Source: Brassica napus
Lineage: Eukaryota > Streptophyta > Magnoliopsida > Brassicales > Brassicaceae
Assembly (NCBI RefSeq): GCF_020379485.1
Contig: NC_063438.1
Span: forward strand, 1,054,001-1,118,000
Length of the DNA: 64,000 nucleotides
Reading direction: 5' to 3'
The position numbers and the translations under genes are program-made. Positions 39,247 through 50,725 of the stretch are shown here, in pieces. The notes beneath the pieces were generated by a model. That model saw nothing but the letters and a program-made list of their open reading frames with translations, did no database searches and was not told the DNA's origin. The first letter of the stretch is position 1, and each line of letters begins with the position of its first letter.

Positions 39247-39460
39247 TCGGTCTCTTTAATTTAATAAAGGATTTATTTAATCGTGTTTAGTTCTGTTCTA
39301 ATGCTTAAATCAGGTTCGGTCTCTATAGGTTTTAATTTAATAAACCTTTATTTAATCGTGTTTAGTACTGTTCTAATGCTTAAATCAGGTTCGGTCTCCA
39401 TAGGTTTTAATTTAATAAAACTTTATTTAATCATGTTTAGTACAGTTTTAATACTTACTT
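39247..39460 (+). repeat. 75-bp tandem repeat, about three copies
   Basis: The block TAATC(G/A)TGTTTAG recurs at 39278, 39353 and 39428, a 75-bp period, with the linked motif TCAGGTTCGGTCTC. It lies upstream of LRB1 and has no convincing coding capacity. Confidence 0.85.
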
Positions 39461-40849
39461 TAATTTTTCATAGGCATTGCAATTGTCTGAAAATAAAAAA
39501 AATCGGTATTAAATTTTCATTTTCATATTCTTATTTAGTCCAAAAAATGTTGGTTACGTATATTAAAATTGGAAACAAAAATTTATATAAAAAAAATCTC
39601 ATAAGAAACTTAAATCAATTATCCAGAAATAGTTTATAGAAATAAATTAAGTTTTGTGGGAGAGGCTTAGAATTTACGTAATTAGAAGAAAAGAAAAGTT
39701 GAGTTGTATTTGTGTTGTTCTGGTAATAGGAAAAGTTTGTAGTGTAATTGGTTGGAAAGCGTAGACTTTTGTAAGAAGACAATTCGTTCAACAAACGGCA
39801 ATGCCTAATCTCGTTTGATGTTTGTTTGGGAGCTTTGAATCAAAAGTCTATTCTGGAGTTTCTTTATTTAAAAAGTTCAACTTCTTACAGACTTTGTTAA
39901 TTTTGAACATTAATTGAAAGCTTGACCATGCAACTATCATAGGTTAATTGGATGTCATGAACACAATTTTTGACTAACCAATCCGTTTTACACTTCGTGG
40001 TAGGCCACACGACAACTAGTCTACTAGAGGTGACCATTTGAACTAATGTATGTGTTACAATCAAACTAACTATAATTTATAAAACACAATATATGTTTTA
40101 AAACAAACAATGTTAACTAACTGAATAGACCATAATTTGTTTATATTCATGTAATAGAAAACGTATTGAGTCAATATTTAGGATATTATTCGGTTACATG
40201 TCCCCCATTCTAAATTTCTAACTAAGATGTGTTCATTTTAGTAACATATGAAATAATTTGATGGCGATTGACAATAAAAAGGACGTTTTAGGTTAATAGA
40301 TAAGTAAACATATAACACTTGTAAATTATTCTATACAAGATCCAACGTAATTTACAATTTAATTAGACCAAACTGAACCAAATGAATACAGGCCAAGGTT
40401 GCATGATAAAAACATAAAACAAGCACATAACTCAGTTAGTTATGTAAGAGTTCTCATTGTAAATAAAACAACCTACATTAAGACATTGCTAGTTATGTTT
40501 AATTTGATTGAGATCCCAATAAATAAACAGCATTCATATCATATATTGAAACTGGCCCACGATATATATCTTCCCATATTAAGCAGAGCATCAATGACGC
40601 TTCAATGCAAGCATCAACCACAAAGACCTACAAATTAAAAACATCAAACTGAAACAAGGAATCATTAGAAAATTCCCACGTTGTTTGGATCAAGAAGAAG
40701 GTTGGTTGAACCTTACCCAACCATGAATATAGTTAAAGAAATTATCCTTAAAATATTCTTTATAGTTGTCAAACATATAAGAAATAATTACGTGTATATA
40801 AAACTTTTCAAAAGCACAATATGCAAATATATATTATATAGAAAAGTGT
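39461..40849. other. Intergenic, LRB1 to MIR159C
   Basis: AT-rich spacer with only short open frames and no recognised domain. I see nothing specific in it. Confidence 0.5.
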
Positions 40850-41090
40850 ATATAAACAAGAGAAAAGGAACAGGAGCTCCCTTCAATCCAAACGAAGAGA
40901 AGAGAAGGATATATATCGGTAGAGAAAGAGAGAAGATCTAAGAGGCCATGCAAACCCCAGTAAAAGTGCTCATTATTCAAGCACTCAATGAGGGAATCCA
41001 TGAACAATTAGATTTTCTGCTTTTATTTCCTTAAATCTTGTCCTCCTCGTTTTGAACGAAGGGAGCTCCTTCGGTTACGCTTTAAAAGCC
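40850..41090 (-). ncRNA. MIR159C: miR159c precursor
   Basis: microRNA hairpin on the minus strand. The 3' arm at 40872-40892, read on the minus strand, is identical over 21 nt to the miR159c sequence I know (starts TTTGGATTGAAGG, ends GAGCTCCT). The opposing arm at 41050-41070 pairs with it apart from a few mismatches, and the arms are about 160 nt apart, as expected for the long miR159/319 foldback. The sequence beside the star arm (AACGAGGAGGACAAGAT) also matches my memory of the Arabidopsis precursor. It lies between LRB1 and the myosin-heavy-chain-related gene, exactly where Arabidopsis has MIR159C (At2g46255). miR159 targets GAMYB-type transcription factor mRNAs. The transcript ends are not defined. 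Confidence 0.93.
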
Positions 41091-41676
41091 ATAGTACAAA
41101 AAGATAGTGAAACAAAACGAAAGGATTAAATAAAAGTAGCTCGTAAGCTAAGTAGCTAATGGTATGATGAAGATTTTTTTTTTTTTTTTTGGTCAAAGGT
41201 ATGATGAAGATTATATAGTGGTTTATATAGATGAAGTAGCAAAAACCTTTTACCAAAAAAGTAGCAAAAAGCCCTAGTTCTACTTCAAAGGACGATTATG
41301 GAAACAATGTTATAAAAATGGAAAATCATAGTAGGAAGAAAATGGAAGTAGATATTGTCACTAATTAGAAACTTAACATAATCTTGCTACTTAGATTCTC
41401 TTTTAATATACGGAAAAGAATCGAGAGAAAGAGAGAGTACGGGCCCTTATTTGCAATATCTTTGCTCGAGTGTTTACCTTTTAGTACTATAGATAATGGC
41501 TGGTGGAGTTTGGTTAAAAATGCAATTACCGACACATCCTTTTGACTTGTCTATTTACCATTTATAACGAATATTAAGAGAATCCATAAAATTAGTACAC
41601 CAGTTAACCAACCCTATGTTTAATTATCAAATACAAATTTAGCAAAGCATAAGACAAGACAAGACAAGATTTCTAA
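41091..41676. other. Spacer between MIR159C and the coiled-coil gene
   Basis: Contains a T-run near 41168-41190 and AT-rich sequence. It probably holds upstream control sequence of MIR159C and the 3' UTR of the coiled-coil gene. No other gene is seen. Confidence 0.5.
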
Positions 41677-43166
41677 TCAAATGGCTTGAACCGGATGACT
41701 CGGAGTAGACTTCAAAGAACGTAAACGTCGACTCTCTACACGAGCTTCCATCAGCTTATCCTTCAGACTACGACTCTCCTCTCTCACCATCACACTCTTC
41801 GAGAAAGTTCTAGACATTTCCAAATCATCAACCTTCCTTGGAGTTCCAACCTCTGGATGAATCTTGTCTCCTTCAGAAGACATAGATAGATTAAGAACTT
41901 GAACAGACCTCTTAAGCTGCAGCTTGTTATCTCTTCTCGAACGCCTTTTGAGTCCTTCCTCAAGTTCTTTCAAGCAAACCCTTTGATGAATATAACCTGA
42001 ATCACTTTGACTCGAATGTGACCTTCTCCTCCTCTCCTTATCTTCATAATCTTTAACCGTTTTAGCAAACTCATCGCAGAGATCTTCCACAACAACACGT
42101 TCCTTTCTCTCGTTCTCAAGATCTTTCAAAGCCTTTGTTAAACAATGCTTAGCTTCACAAAGCTCACGTGTTAGCTTCCGGTGCATACTCTCTGACTTCT
42201 TTCTAACTTCCCTCTCTTCATCCAACTCCTTCTTCATGGATCTCAACACATCCTTTATCTCTTCTTCTTCCTCCTCTTTTTTCTTGCATACTCTCCTATA
42301 ACTCTGCTTCTCACGATGCTGCACCTCCTTGATCTCAGCTCTACACTCATCCAACTCCATCTTTAGAGCTTTGACCAAAGAAGTGTTAGCAGTGTTCTGT
42401 TCTTCCAGACTCCATATCCGGTTTAGCACCTTGAGAAGCTTCGTAGACGAACCTAAACCGTAGCTAGCAGACTTAGCAGCCATCGACGAACCGGTCTGAC
42501 TAAACGCTGGTTTACGTTTCACAACCTACAAATAACATTAAACCAAACACACACTCAAAAACAAGACTTAAACATCAAAAAAAAAAGTCTGTTTTTTTTT
42601 GTGATCACCTCCAAAGAATGGTTGCTGGAACTTGAAGGAGTGATTGGTTGCAACAAGTCGCCATGTCTCTGAACAAGTCTATGATCATCAACCTGTCTCC
42701 TCAAGCTAGTACCTCTACTTGGTGGCTGCAAATCAAAGATCTAGTCTTTAAGTAGATTCCATCACAAAGATCAGAACTTTACAGAACACAAGATTTTTCC
42801 GGTGGAGTTTCTTCCGGCAAAGATCAAAACTTTACGAGCAACCCAGTAAGAAGATTAAAACCCAACATAAACCCGTTAAGACAAAGTGTTTACCTGATGA
42901 TCACAAGGCGAATCCACATCGGAATCACGTCGTCGACACCGTGGTAAACCAACCGGTGGTCTGAAATGCTCTGTTTCCCAAAGCTCTGCGCACAGTTTCC
43001 TGACGGAAACATCAGAATTCACCAAGAACTCTTTAGAGGAGGAAGCTCCGAGTCGCCACGTGGGTGGAGGAGTAGAAGGACCAGCTCTTTTACTGCAATT
43101 ACCCATGTAGAAACTTCGTCTCAGCTTTTTTTCAATGTCTCCTTCTCCTTCACACTCTCTCTCCAT
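41677..43166 (-). CDS. Myosin heavy chain-related coiled-coil protein
   Basis: Plant-specific coiled-coil protein, the likely counterpart of At2g46250; its biochemical role is not established. Three exons: 42894-43166, 42609-42725 and 41677-42525, giving 412 aa in frame. The N-terminal part is basic and Pro/Ser-rich (GPSTPPPTWRLG). The middle, from about residue 150 to 310, is a heptad-rich coiled coil with long Glu/Lys runs (KKKEEEEEEIKDVLRSMKKE). A basic Arg/Ser-rich tail follows. Translation may start at 43166 or at the next Met (MGNCSKRAG, 20 codons later); the second Met resembles the start of related proteins, but I cannot decide. Relatives include the BRANCHLESS TRICHOME-like group. 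It is not a motor: there is no P-loop head domain. Confidence 0.85.
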
Positions 43167-45060
43167 CTCTCCTCAGAGAAGCTGCTTAAAATGGAGAATT
43201 GTCTCCTTCTTAAGACGGGGAATGTCGGATTAATGAGGATGTTTGTGTTGTCTCTTGTTTGGAGCCTACAGTTTCTTGTCTCGACACTCTCAAGTCGTCT
43301 ATCTTTGTTCCTATCTTCTTTCAGATTACAGTGGGCTTTATCCTTAAAAATGTTGGATCTTTCTTTGAGGGGTACGAATGTTTAATCGAATGATTAAGTC
43401 ATTTGGTTTTAAGTGTCCAAAAGCTTATGATTACTCTCTCTTCCGACAAAGGTTACGAGTTAACTCTGACTTTTCTTTTTCCCAACAAAGCTCATAGATT
43501 TTTATTTACTGCAATGGGTAATGTATCTCCTCACTGATACTTCTTTTTCAGTCAGAGACAGAGAGGATGCGTGTGATTGATATAAATACTATTACATGTG
43601 AAATCTTGTCACCTTTTTTTTATTGTTTTTACCGGAAAATTATTTCGTTATTTTGAGAGAAACTATTTTTTGATTTTGAATTTATATTGGCTTCAGATAT
43701 TTTTTACTCCTACAAAAAAAATATAAGTCACCGTTAAAACTTATAAAATAGAGAAATTGCACCCTATAACTATAAAAAAAAACACAAACCCACTATCTAA
43801 CCAAAAACACTCCCTCTCTCCTTATTTCTCTTCCTATCTCTCTCTAACCTTTCACTAAAAATCTAATTACTCTTTTTTTTTGGTTATTTGGCAAATAAGT
43901 CCTATAAAATATACATATTTTTATATTTGGCAAACTGTACTATTCACAAAACAAAACAGTGTTTGATGTATGTTCAGAGACATAGTGAATGAATTAAACG
44001 CAAACTTTCACAAGACAAAGATGGAAATGGCATCTGTAATGATAAACTCAAATATATTGATAAACATGGAGTTAACTAACAACCTTGTGCTAGTAAGCTT
44101 AGGGATTGAGAGTAGGTTAATAGAGCCATTATGAGGTCAAATGGGAGTTTTTAAGGAAAGATTAAAATAAATAAAAGATCATTCGTATCAGAAAAATGAC
44201 CATGCTTCAAGATTCCTGGTCCTTTTAATGCTAGACTACAGCTCCAATGTTATTATGACCAGCACTTTTAACCATAGATTAGGTGAGAGTGAGAGTAGAT
44301 CATTACTTATTCTTTTCTCTTGCACATGTTAACTTTCATTCCAACGTTGTTGTTGTTTTTTTTTTTTAAACATTTTCTAACGTTGTTGTTGTTGTAATGA
44401 GAAAACATAGGAGATCATGGAGATGAGTGTAATGTGTAAATGGTCTTGTTAACAAACAAAAAAGAAGACTTTGGGACGTGAAAGGGGACCACAATAGATT
44501 GAATGTTTTTGACGGCTAGTAGACAATGAAACGTGAAATGAGAAAGAAGAAAATGAACATGAAAAGGATGGCTATGTCCGCATGAGCCACACACACACTC
44601 ATTGCCTTTTCTCCAAAATGAATTGTCTAAGTAAATGTAATAAAAGTATACATGCAATTTACTACGTGTTATGGTCCCCTCCCTACACTCCCTAAGTAGT
44701 ATAAAGTACCATTAGTCACAAATAACTCATAATGATGGCCATGGGTGATAATAAACTTCATTGTACTTCTTTTAATTGTCCACTTATGGGCTGAGAGTTG
44801 CCTCAACCAAAAATACTAACGGGCCAATATTTGGGCCTCGACACCCCCATGCACGCGCTGAATTGAATCTTGGTTCTGAGTTCAGACCATGAGGAAACGC
44901 TACTTGATCCTTCCGGTAAACAGAATGAAATGGGACACACAGAAGTTTCCATTTACAAATTACAAGTAGATCAAGAACAGAGGCAATTTCAAAAACACAC
45001 ACTTTTATATAGAGATGGATACAAGATATGTGGAGACAAGAACACACAAAATTAATTGTT
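43167..45060. other. Intergenic, coiled-coil gene to BAG6
   Basis: Upstream region of the coiled-coil gene and 3' flank of BAG6. Open frames here (42966-43385, 44415-44657, 44784-45047) are short and show no family features. Nothing else stands out. Confidence 0.5.
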
Positions 45061-48000
45061 TTACATTACGGCATCAGTACAACTTGCAGCCATTGGTTTG
45101 GTTGTTTGCTTTCCACGGTTGGGTTTTCGACGTCCAACATGAGTCCTCTTCTTCTGTGACAGTTTCTTCTCTAGGCTTTTGACTCGACCTGTTAATTTCG
45201 ATATGACTTCGAGTTGTTCTCTGCCCGCCTTTACTAGCGTCTCCACTGTTTCCTTGAAGCGTTGGTTCTCCTCCATCAGCTTTTTTGTTTCTTCTGACAT
45301 CCCAAGTTTAGACTCCTGGCTTATGCCAGTGAATGAGTGGTCAACGTTAGTCCCCTCCTTGCTCGCTGTTTCAGTGTCCACAACAGTCTTCTCCTCTCCA
45401 GGGGATGATAATGAATCCTGTGTAAGAAGCTGCACTTCATCATCAATCACTCCAACAGGTAAGTCAGACAGTTCCACATCTTTCTCTGAAGGCAATACGG
45501 AATCATCGTCTCCCTTTCTGTCTTCAGTCTCAGACACGTCGGCCACAGCTTCAGAGACTTCGGTACCATTTCCCAGGCCTTCAAAAGCTTGTTCATCTGT
45601 CGTTTCCACCACTTGCGGCTCCTCCAGCTTCTCCACCATGACTTGGTCTTCGACAACATCGGTTACTGTCATTTCGTCCGCATCAGCTGAAGATGAATTG
45701 ACTGGTACAACAGTCTCAACCGCTTCATTTTCCTCTGAAGGCAAGACGTAATCGTCTTCTCCCTTTCCGTCTTCATTCTCAGGAGCGCTGGCCACAGTTT
45801 CAGAGACTTCGTCACGCCTTCAAAACCCGATCCACCAGTTGCTTCAACCACTTGCGGCAATTCGTGCAGGGGATCCTCCAATTTCTCCACCGTGGCTTTG
45901 TCTTCATCAATATTGGTCACTGTCATTTCATTTGCATCAGCTGACGATGTATTGACTGGTTGAACAGTCTCAACCGCTTCAATTTTCTCTGAAGACAGTA
46001 CGTAATCATCGTCTGTCTTTCTGTCGCCATCAGAACCGTTGGCCACAGTTTCAGAAACCTCGGAGGTATTTTCCGAGCCAAGGGTCGTTTCCACCTCTTC
46101 TTGCAATTCAGGCAACAGCTCCTCCAACTTCTTGACCATGACTTTGTCCTCCTTGTTCGCCACTGTCATTTTATTTCCATCAGCTGATGATGGATTGATC
46201 GGTAACATAGCCTCAGGCGCTTCAATTTTCTCTGGAATGGTTGTCGAGTCCGCTTCACATACGCCTGTTTCAGAAGCTGGCTCAGGATCCGTAGCTAAGG
46301 TTTCAGACAACCCAGTTACTTCTTCTGCTTCAGCCACCAGCTGTCCATCTGTGGTGTTCTTGAGACTCGTAAGATGTTCCTCGGAAGAAGCAGGACAAAC
46401 CTTCTCCGCATTCGAATCAGAGACCATTTTGTTCTCTTCTGCAAGCTGACGGTGCTCCAAGTTCACAAGAGGATCACTGATCTGTGACTGTGAGGCATTA
46501 TCCACTTGTTCCTCCACAGCCACTTTTTCAACACTACTCTTTTTCAAGGAGTCAATGTTCTCCTGCATGTCCGAGAGCTCTCTAGCCAAAGATTTTCTAT
46601 AATCTCTAATACTAGGATGCAAACCCTGCAAGAAAAATGATAAGTTCTCAAAACTATCACCAACAATTTCGAGTACAACATGTAGGATTAACTAATATTG
46701 AGCTCTGTCAGTGGAATTGTGTAAATGATAAACACAAAAGATTAATTAGTCTTTCATGCATACCTGGACAGAATCAAGTTTTAACAGAAGGCTCATCACC
46801 ATTTCACCAAGAACTACGATCTCCTTTCCTTCTGTGTGCTGATCAGCGGATAGTTCTAGCGCCTGAACACGCTTTTTAACATCACTCATCTGCTTCCGAA
46901 CAGTGGCTATCTCCTTCAATTTCTTAATCGGCTCCCATCTTCTCACATCATATCCGCGGAATCTAGACTGGATAATTCTAGCAGATTCCTCTTCTGAAAA
47001 GGTCTTCTTCGCAGGCTTCTCCTTAGTTTCACAAGGTTCAACGATCTCACATTTCAGTCCTTGCAGATCAGATTTAGTTGAATCTGAGTCTTTATTTGTT
47101 CCTGATGGCTTCAGGCATTCCTCAGACTTCTTTTCTTTGTTTGCCTCTTCACATTTAACATTACAAGATTCAGGAATAGTCCTTGTTTCGACCTTCTTAG
47201 AGCTCAGCGGAGAAGCGACCTTGGTCTCTTCTGACATTAAGGTTTGTTCCTTCCGTCTAGGAGGGCTAAGAGATTTGGAACCACCACTTTTCCTCTTCGG
47301 CAACGGGTCAACACGCAGACAAACCGGAGGCAACCTAGATGCTTTTGGTGGAGACGAACGCTGCTCTTTCCTTGTGTCCTCAGCTGGCTCTGTCTTCAGA
47401 ATCTTCTCGGTTGGCTCTGGAAGATGGTTTTCTAACGGTTTATCGGGAATACTTGTTGGTTCTTTATAACTCTCCACCGGGATGTTTCTCACGAGCCTCT
47501 TCTCCACCGCATCTGATAGACCTTCAAGGTTTCCTTTGTCGCATTGGGCGATTTTACCGTTGTTTAAACGATCAGAGGAGACGGACTCCAAGTCAATCCC
47601 TTCCTTACCACACTCCTTTTTCTCAGAAGCTTCAACATCTTCCTTTTTCCCCTGAGAAGGTATCCAAAAGATAGGATACTGAAGCTGTCCCGGCACTTTG
47701 GTCTTCTGGGTCTGTCCCTGTCCCTGACCCTGCAGTAAGGATTTCAGCTTGTTGATATCAAAAGGTAGTTCCCCGTTCTGCAGCTTATTCCTGTCTTGAT
47801 TTTGAATCAACGACCTGATGGTGTTCTCGTCTAATGGGAAACAACCATTCCAAGACTTAGGATCAGCTTTCTGCACCTTCGTACTCTCCGGAGCTTTAAT
47901 CTGAGCAGGAGGTTGATTATGGCTTCCATGCTCTTGATTCCTAGCGTTCTCATGAGGTATCCATACAATGGGATAAGGATAGTTGGTGGAACGGACATCA

Positions 48001-48431
48001 TTAACAGCCTCTCCATTGTCTCTTCGTTTCTCAGTCTCAGGCTCATGCTCTTCAATAACAACACCAGTGCCATTCTTCGGGGCAGAACACTTTGTACATC
48101 GGTTCTTCCCAGTCACATCCTTCTCAGACTCAAAACCATGTTGATAACCAACAGGGAACGGCTGATGAACGTAACAAGGAGGAGCGTGAGGATAAAACCC
48201 GGAATGGTTCCCCCAGCACGAATGATACGGAGCTTGTGGGGGATGATAGCAAGGAGGCCAGTAAGGAGTGTAGGCAGGAAAGTTGTTGCCGTGAGCGCAG
48301 CTTCCATAACAAGGCGACGGAGTGGGGCAATGTTCACACGAGGCATCAGCTGTCACGTGATGAGGATAGCTCCCAAAGCCTTGGTAACAACAGTATCCTC
48401 CTTGTGGTGAGTTCATGTACATAGGCATCAT
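45061..48431 (-). CDS. BAG6: BAG6-type calmodulin-binding co-chaperone, apparent frameshift
   Basis: BAG-family regulator of Hsp70 with a calmodulin-binding IQ motif; Arabidopsis BAG6 works in heat response, autophagy and defence. Exon 1 is 46764-48431 (556 aa): a His/Pro/Tyr/Cys-rich head (MMPMYMNSPQGGYCCYQGFG), a long charged middle, an IQ motif near residue 486 (IIQSRFRGYDVRRW), then the BAG domain (about 505-590), which the intron splits. Exon 2 starts at 46625 (GLHPSIRDYRKSLAREL). Downstream are three acidic repeats of about 80 aa, each with an SADxxxMTV core. The reading frame shifts near 45808-45820: upstream frame reads to FEGV, downstream frame resumes with EVSETVA and continues to the coiled-coil tail ending CTDAVM. 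A 5' UTR intron is likely at 48472-48608. The shift could be real decay or a sequencing error. Confidence 0.88.
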
Positions 48432-49108
48432 CTTTGATCAACCTCAATTAAACCAAAACTCCAAATAACAGCTGCAGCAAATTACAAATTGAAGATTAAT
48501 TAAGTTGCATTTCCAAATAACATCAGCTAACAACTTCCAATGAAATCAATTAGATCCACAGTACACTAACTGTTGAGCTAAAAACGTTGAAACGAGAAAG
48601 GAGCTTACAGAGAACCGATTCGAGTCGTAGCAGAATCACCACGAAAATCCACCAAAGCGATCCACAAATTTCTTCTTAGATCTTTTTTTCTTTTTTTTTT
48701 TTTGCTGGTATCGAATGATTGCAGATTCTCTTTTTTTTTTTGCTGTGAGTGGTGAAATATCTGAAGACGTTTCGTAATTTATAGTGAGACGAAGAAGAGG
48801 ATTTTGGAGGGAGAAAAATCTTTCTTCTTCTCCTCTCCAGATCATTCTCGCCATAACTACTCTACTCTGAAGGATCTCGATGTTTCTCCTCTTTGATTTA
48901 GTATGGGCCTTGTAAATTAAGCCCATTATCATAGACGGGTTTCGTTATTGGGCTTATACTTTTGATTAGTGTTAAATTATGTAAAAGCTGACGGTCTCCG
49001 TCTCTAATACTCCTTGATTCATCCTTAAACCTCTCTCCTTCCTCCGCCGATCTCCCGTATTTTAGCTTCCCGTTCTCTCTCTCTCTCTCTGTACTTTTTG
49101 GTTCAAGG
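48432..49108. promoter_or_regulatory. Bidirectional promoter, BAG6 / FCF1
   Basis: The 677-bp divergent spacer between BAG6 (minus) and FCF1 (plus). Site II-type elements cluster near its FCF1 side: TGGGCCT (48904-48910), AGCCCA (48920-48925) and TGGGCTT (48949-48955). TCP factors use such sites at ribosome-biogenesis genes, which fits FCF1. A CT-rich tract at 49075-49091 sits in the likely FCF1 5' UTR. I saw no perfect heat-shock element for BAG6. Confidence 0.6.
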
Positions 49109-50388
49109 ATGGGAAAGGCAAAGAAACCTCAGAAGTTTGCTGTCATGAAGAAGACGATAAGCCACAAAGCTCTGAAGCAGTAAGTCAAACGATTCTTCTT
49201 ACATTGAAAGTTTATGTTTTTACGGTTATTTAATTGTTTTTCTTCTTTTAGTTACAAGGAGGAGATTCTGAATCCAAACAAGAAGGACCTCACTGAGCTT
49301 CCTAGAAACGTGTAAGCTTAGCTAAGCTCTTTTACAAAGTTGTAATTTTTATGTGTTTGGATTTGACTTTATTTATTTCTGGGATCAGTCCGAATGTTCC
49401 ATCAGGGATGTTCTTTTCTCACAACACTAATATGGTTCCTCCTTACCGAGTTTTGGTGGATACTAACTTCATCAACTTCTCTATCCAGAACAAGGTACAC
49501 ACAGAGCTATATATACTCGAATCTTTACAGTGTTATTGTCTTTATTGGAATCTCGTTTTGGTTTCTAATTGATATCCTTCCCTTTTCGTTGTATTCATAT
49601 AGATTGATATAGAGCAGGGGATGATGTTCTGCTTGAACGCAAAATGTGAGTTACTTCAATCTTTGGTAGTTGTCTTTAGTTATGGATAGATATAATTCTC
49701 ACTCTCCTTTGATCATTTTGGGTGTGAAGGCACTCCTTGTATCACGGACTGCGTCATGGCTGAGCTTGAGAAGTTAGGCCAGAAGTATCGTGTTGCTCTT
49801 AGGTATTTGCCTTAAAAGATTTCAAAGGGTCTTAGTGCAATCGTTTTTTCTTTCGGTAGATTCTAAAATTGGGTAAGCTTTGTAGGATTGCGAAAGATCC
49901 TCGCTTCGAGAGACTACCTTGTGTACACAAAGGCACATATGCTGATGACTGCCTCGTTGACAGAGTTACTCAGGTAATGCTTTGGTCTTGATGCTCTAGC
50001 CTCATGGTTCTTGGTGTATAGTCTATCTTTGTATCTTTCTTTGACATACTTATTCTTGTTATATACAGCATAAGTGTTTCATGGTGGCGACCTGTGATAG
50101 AGACTTGAAGCGAAGGATTCGAAAGGTGAAAGATTCTTTGATATGTCCATACATTTTCAAAAAAAAAATGTCCATTGCTTAATACTTTGGTTTACAGGTT
50201 CCTGGAGTGCCTATCATGTACTTGGCGGGTCGCAAGTACTCAGTAGAGAGGCTGCCTGAGGCAACACTTGGTAGAGGTACATATGCATCTTTGGACTGTC
50301 ACATATGCTACTTTGGTCTTAAGACTATTTGAATTCTCTTTTGTAACCTTTGGTTGTGTTTGTTTATGGTCCAGCTCCAAGATACTGA
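49109..50388 (+). CDS. FCF1: FCF1/Utp24-type PIN domain rRNA-processing protein
   Basis: Nucleolar PIN-domain endonuclease family of the small-subunit processome, which acts in early pre-18S rRNA cleavage. Nine exons: 49109-49179, 49252-49311, 49389-49494, 49603-49645, 49730-49802, 49886-49973, 50069-50125, 50198-50276 and 50375-50388, giving 196 aa. The basic N terminus ([15 protein letters not shown]) and SGMFFSHNT lead into the PIN fold. Acidic residues expected for metal binding are visible: D in [36 protein letters not shown] and [10 protein letters not shown]. The C terminus [20 protein letters not shown] ends in RAPRY. All exon joins keep frame, so the gene looks intact. It is the likely counterpart of At2g46230. 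It converges with ABIL1, with 337 bp between stop codons. Confidence 0.95.
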
Positions 50389-50725
50389 TATCTGATCCAA
50401 GAGGCTCTGAAGACTTGAGTTAGTGTCGGTTTAAGCTTTGAGTCAGATGTTTGTGATGTCTCTAGGGGTCTTGTTCTCTGCTGTCTGTTTGATACAAAGG
50501 TTAACTTTAATAGAAATCTTTCTGGAGTCTTTACACTTCAAAAGCCTTGTTTAAAACATATTATTATTGTTGAGGTACACAGTTTTGTTAATCACGAGAC
50601 CATGTTTATTTGACTTGGTACATTGATGTTGGAACTAAGAAAATTTATACATGAAAAGAGAACGTGCAGTAAAAAATCAAAGAAAGGTTGGATGATATTG
50701 AAACTTCATTCGAGGGTTGTTTTCA
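50389..50725. other. Convergent 3' spacer, FCF1 / ABIL1
   Basis: Holds the 3' ends of two convergent genes. No separate feature is visible. Confidence 0.6.

Noticed and set aside
41677..43166. True myosin motor
   Set aside because: Only a coiled-coil region is present; there is no motor head.
45179..47674. Long plus-strand open frames opposite BAG6
   Set aside because: Antisense shadows of a Ser/Glu-rich coding region.
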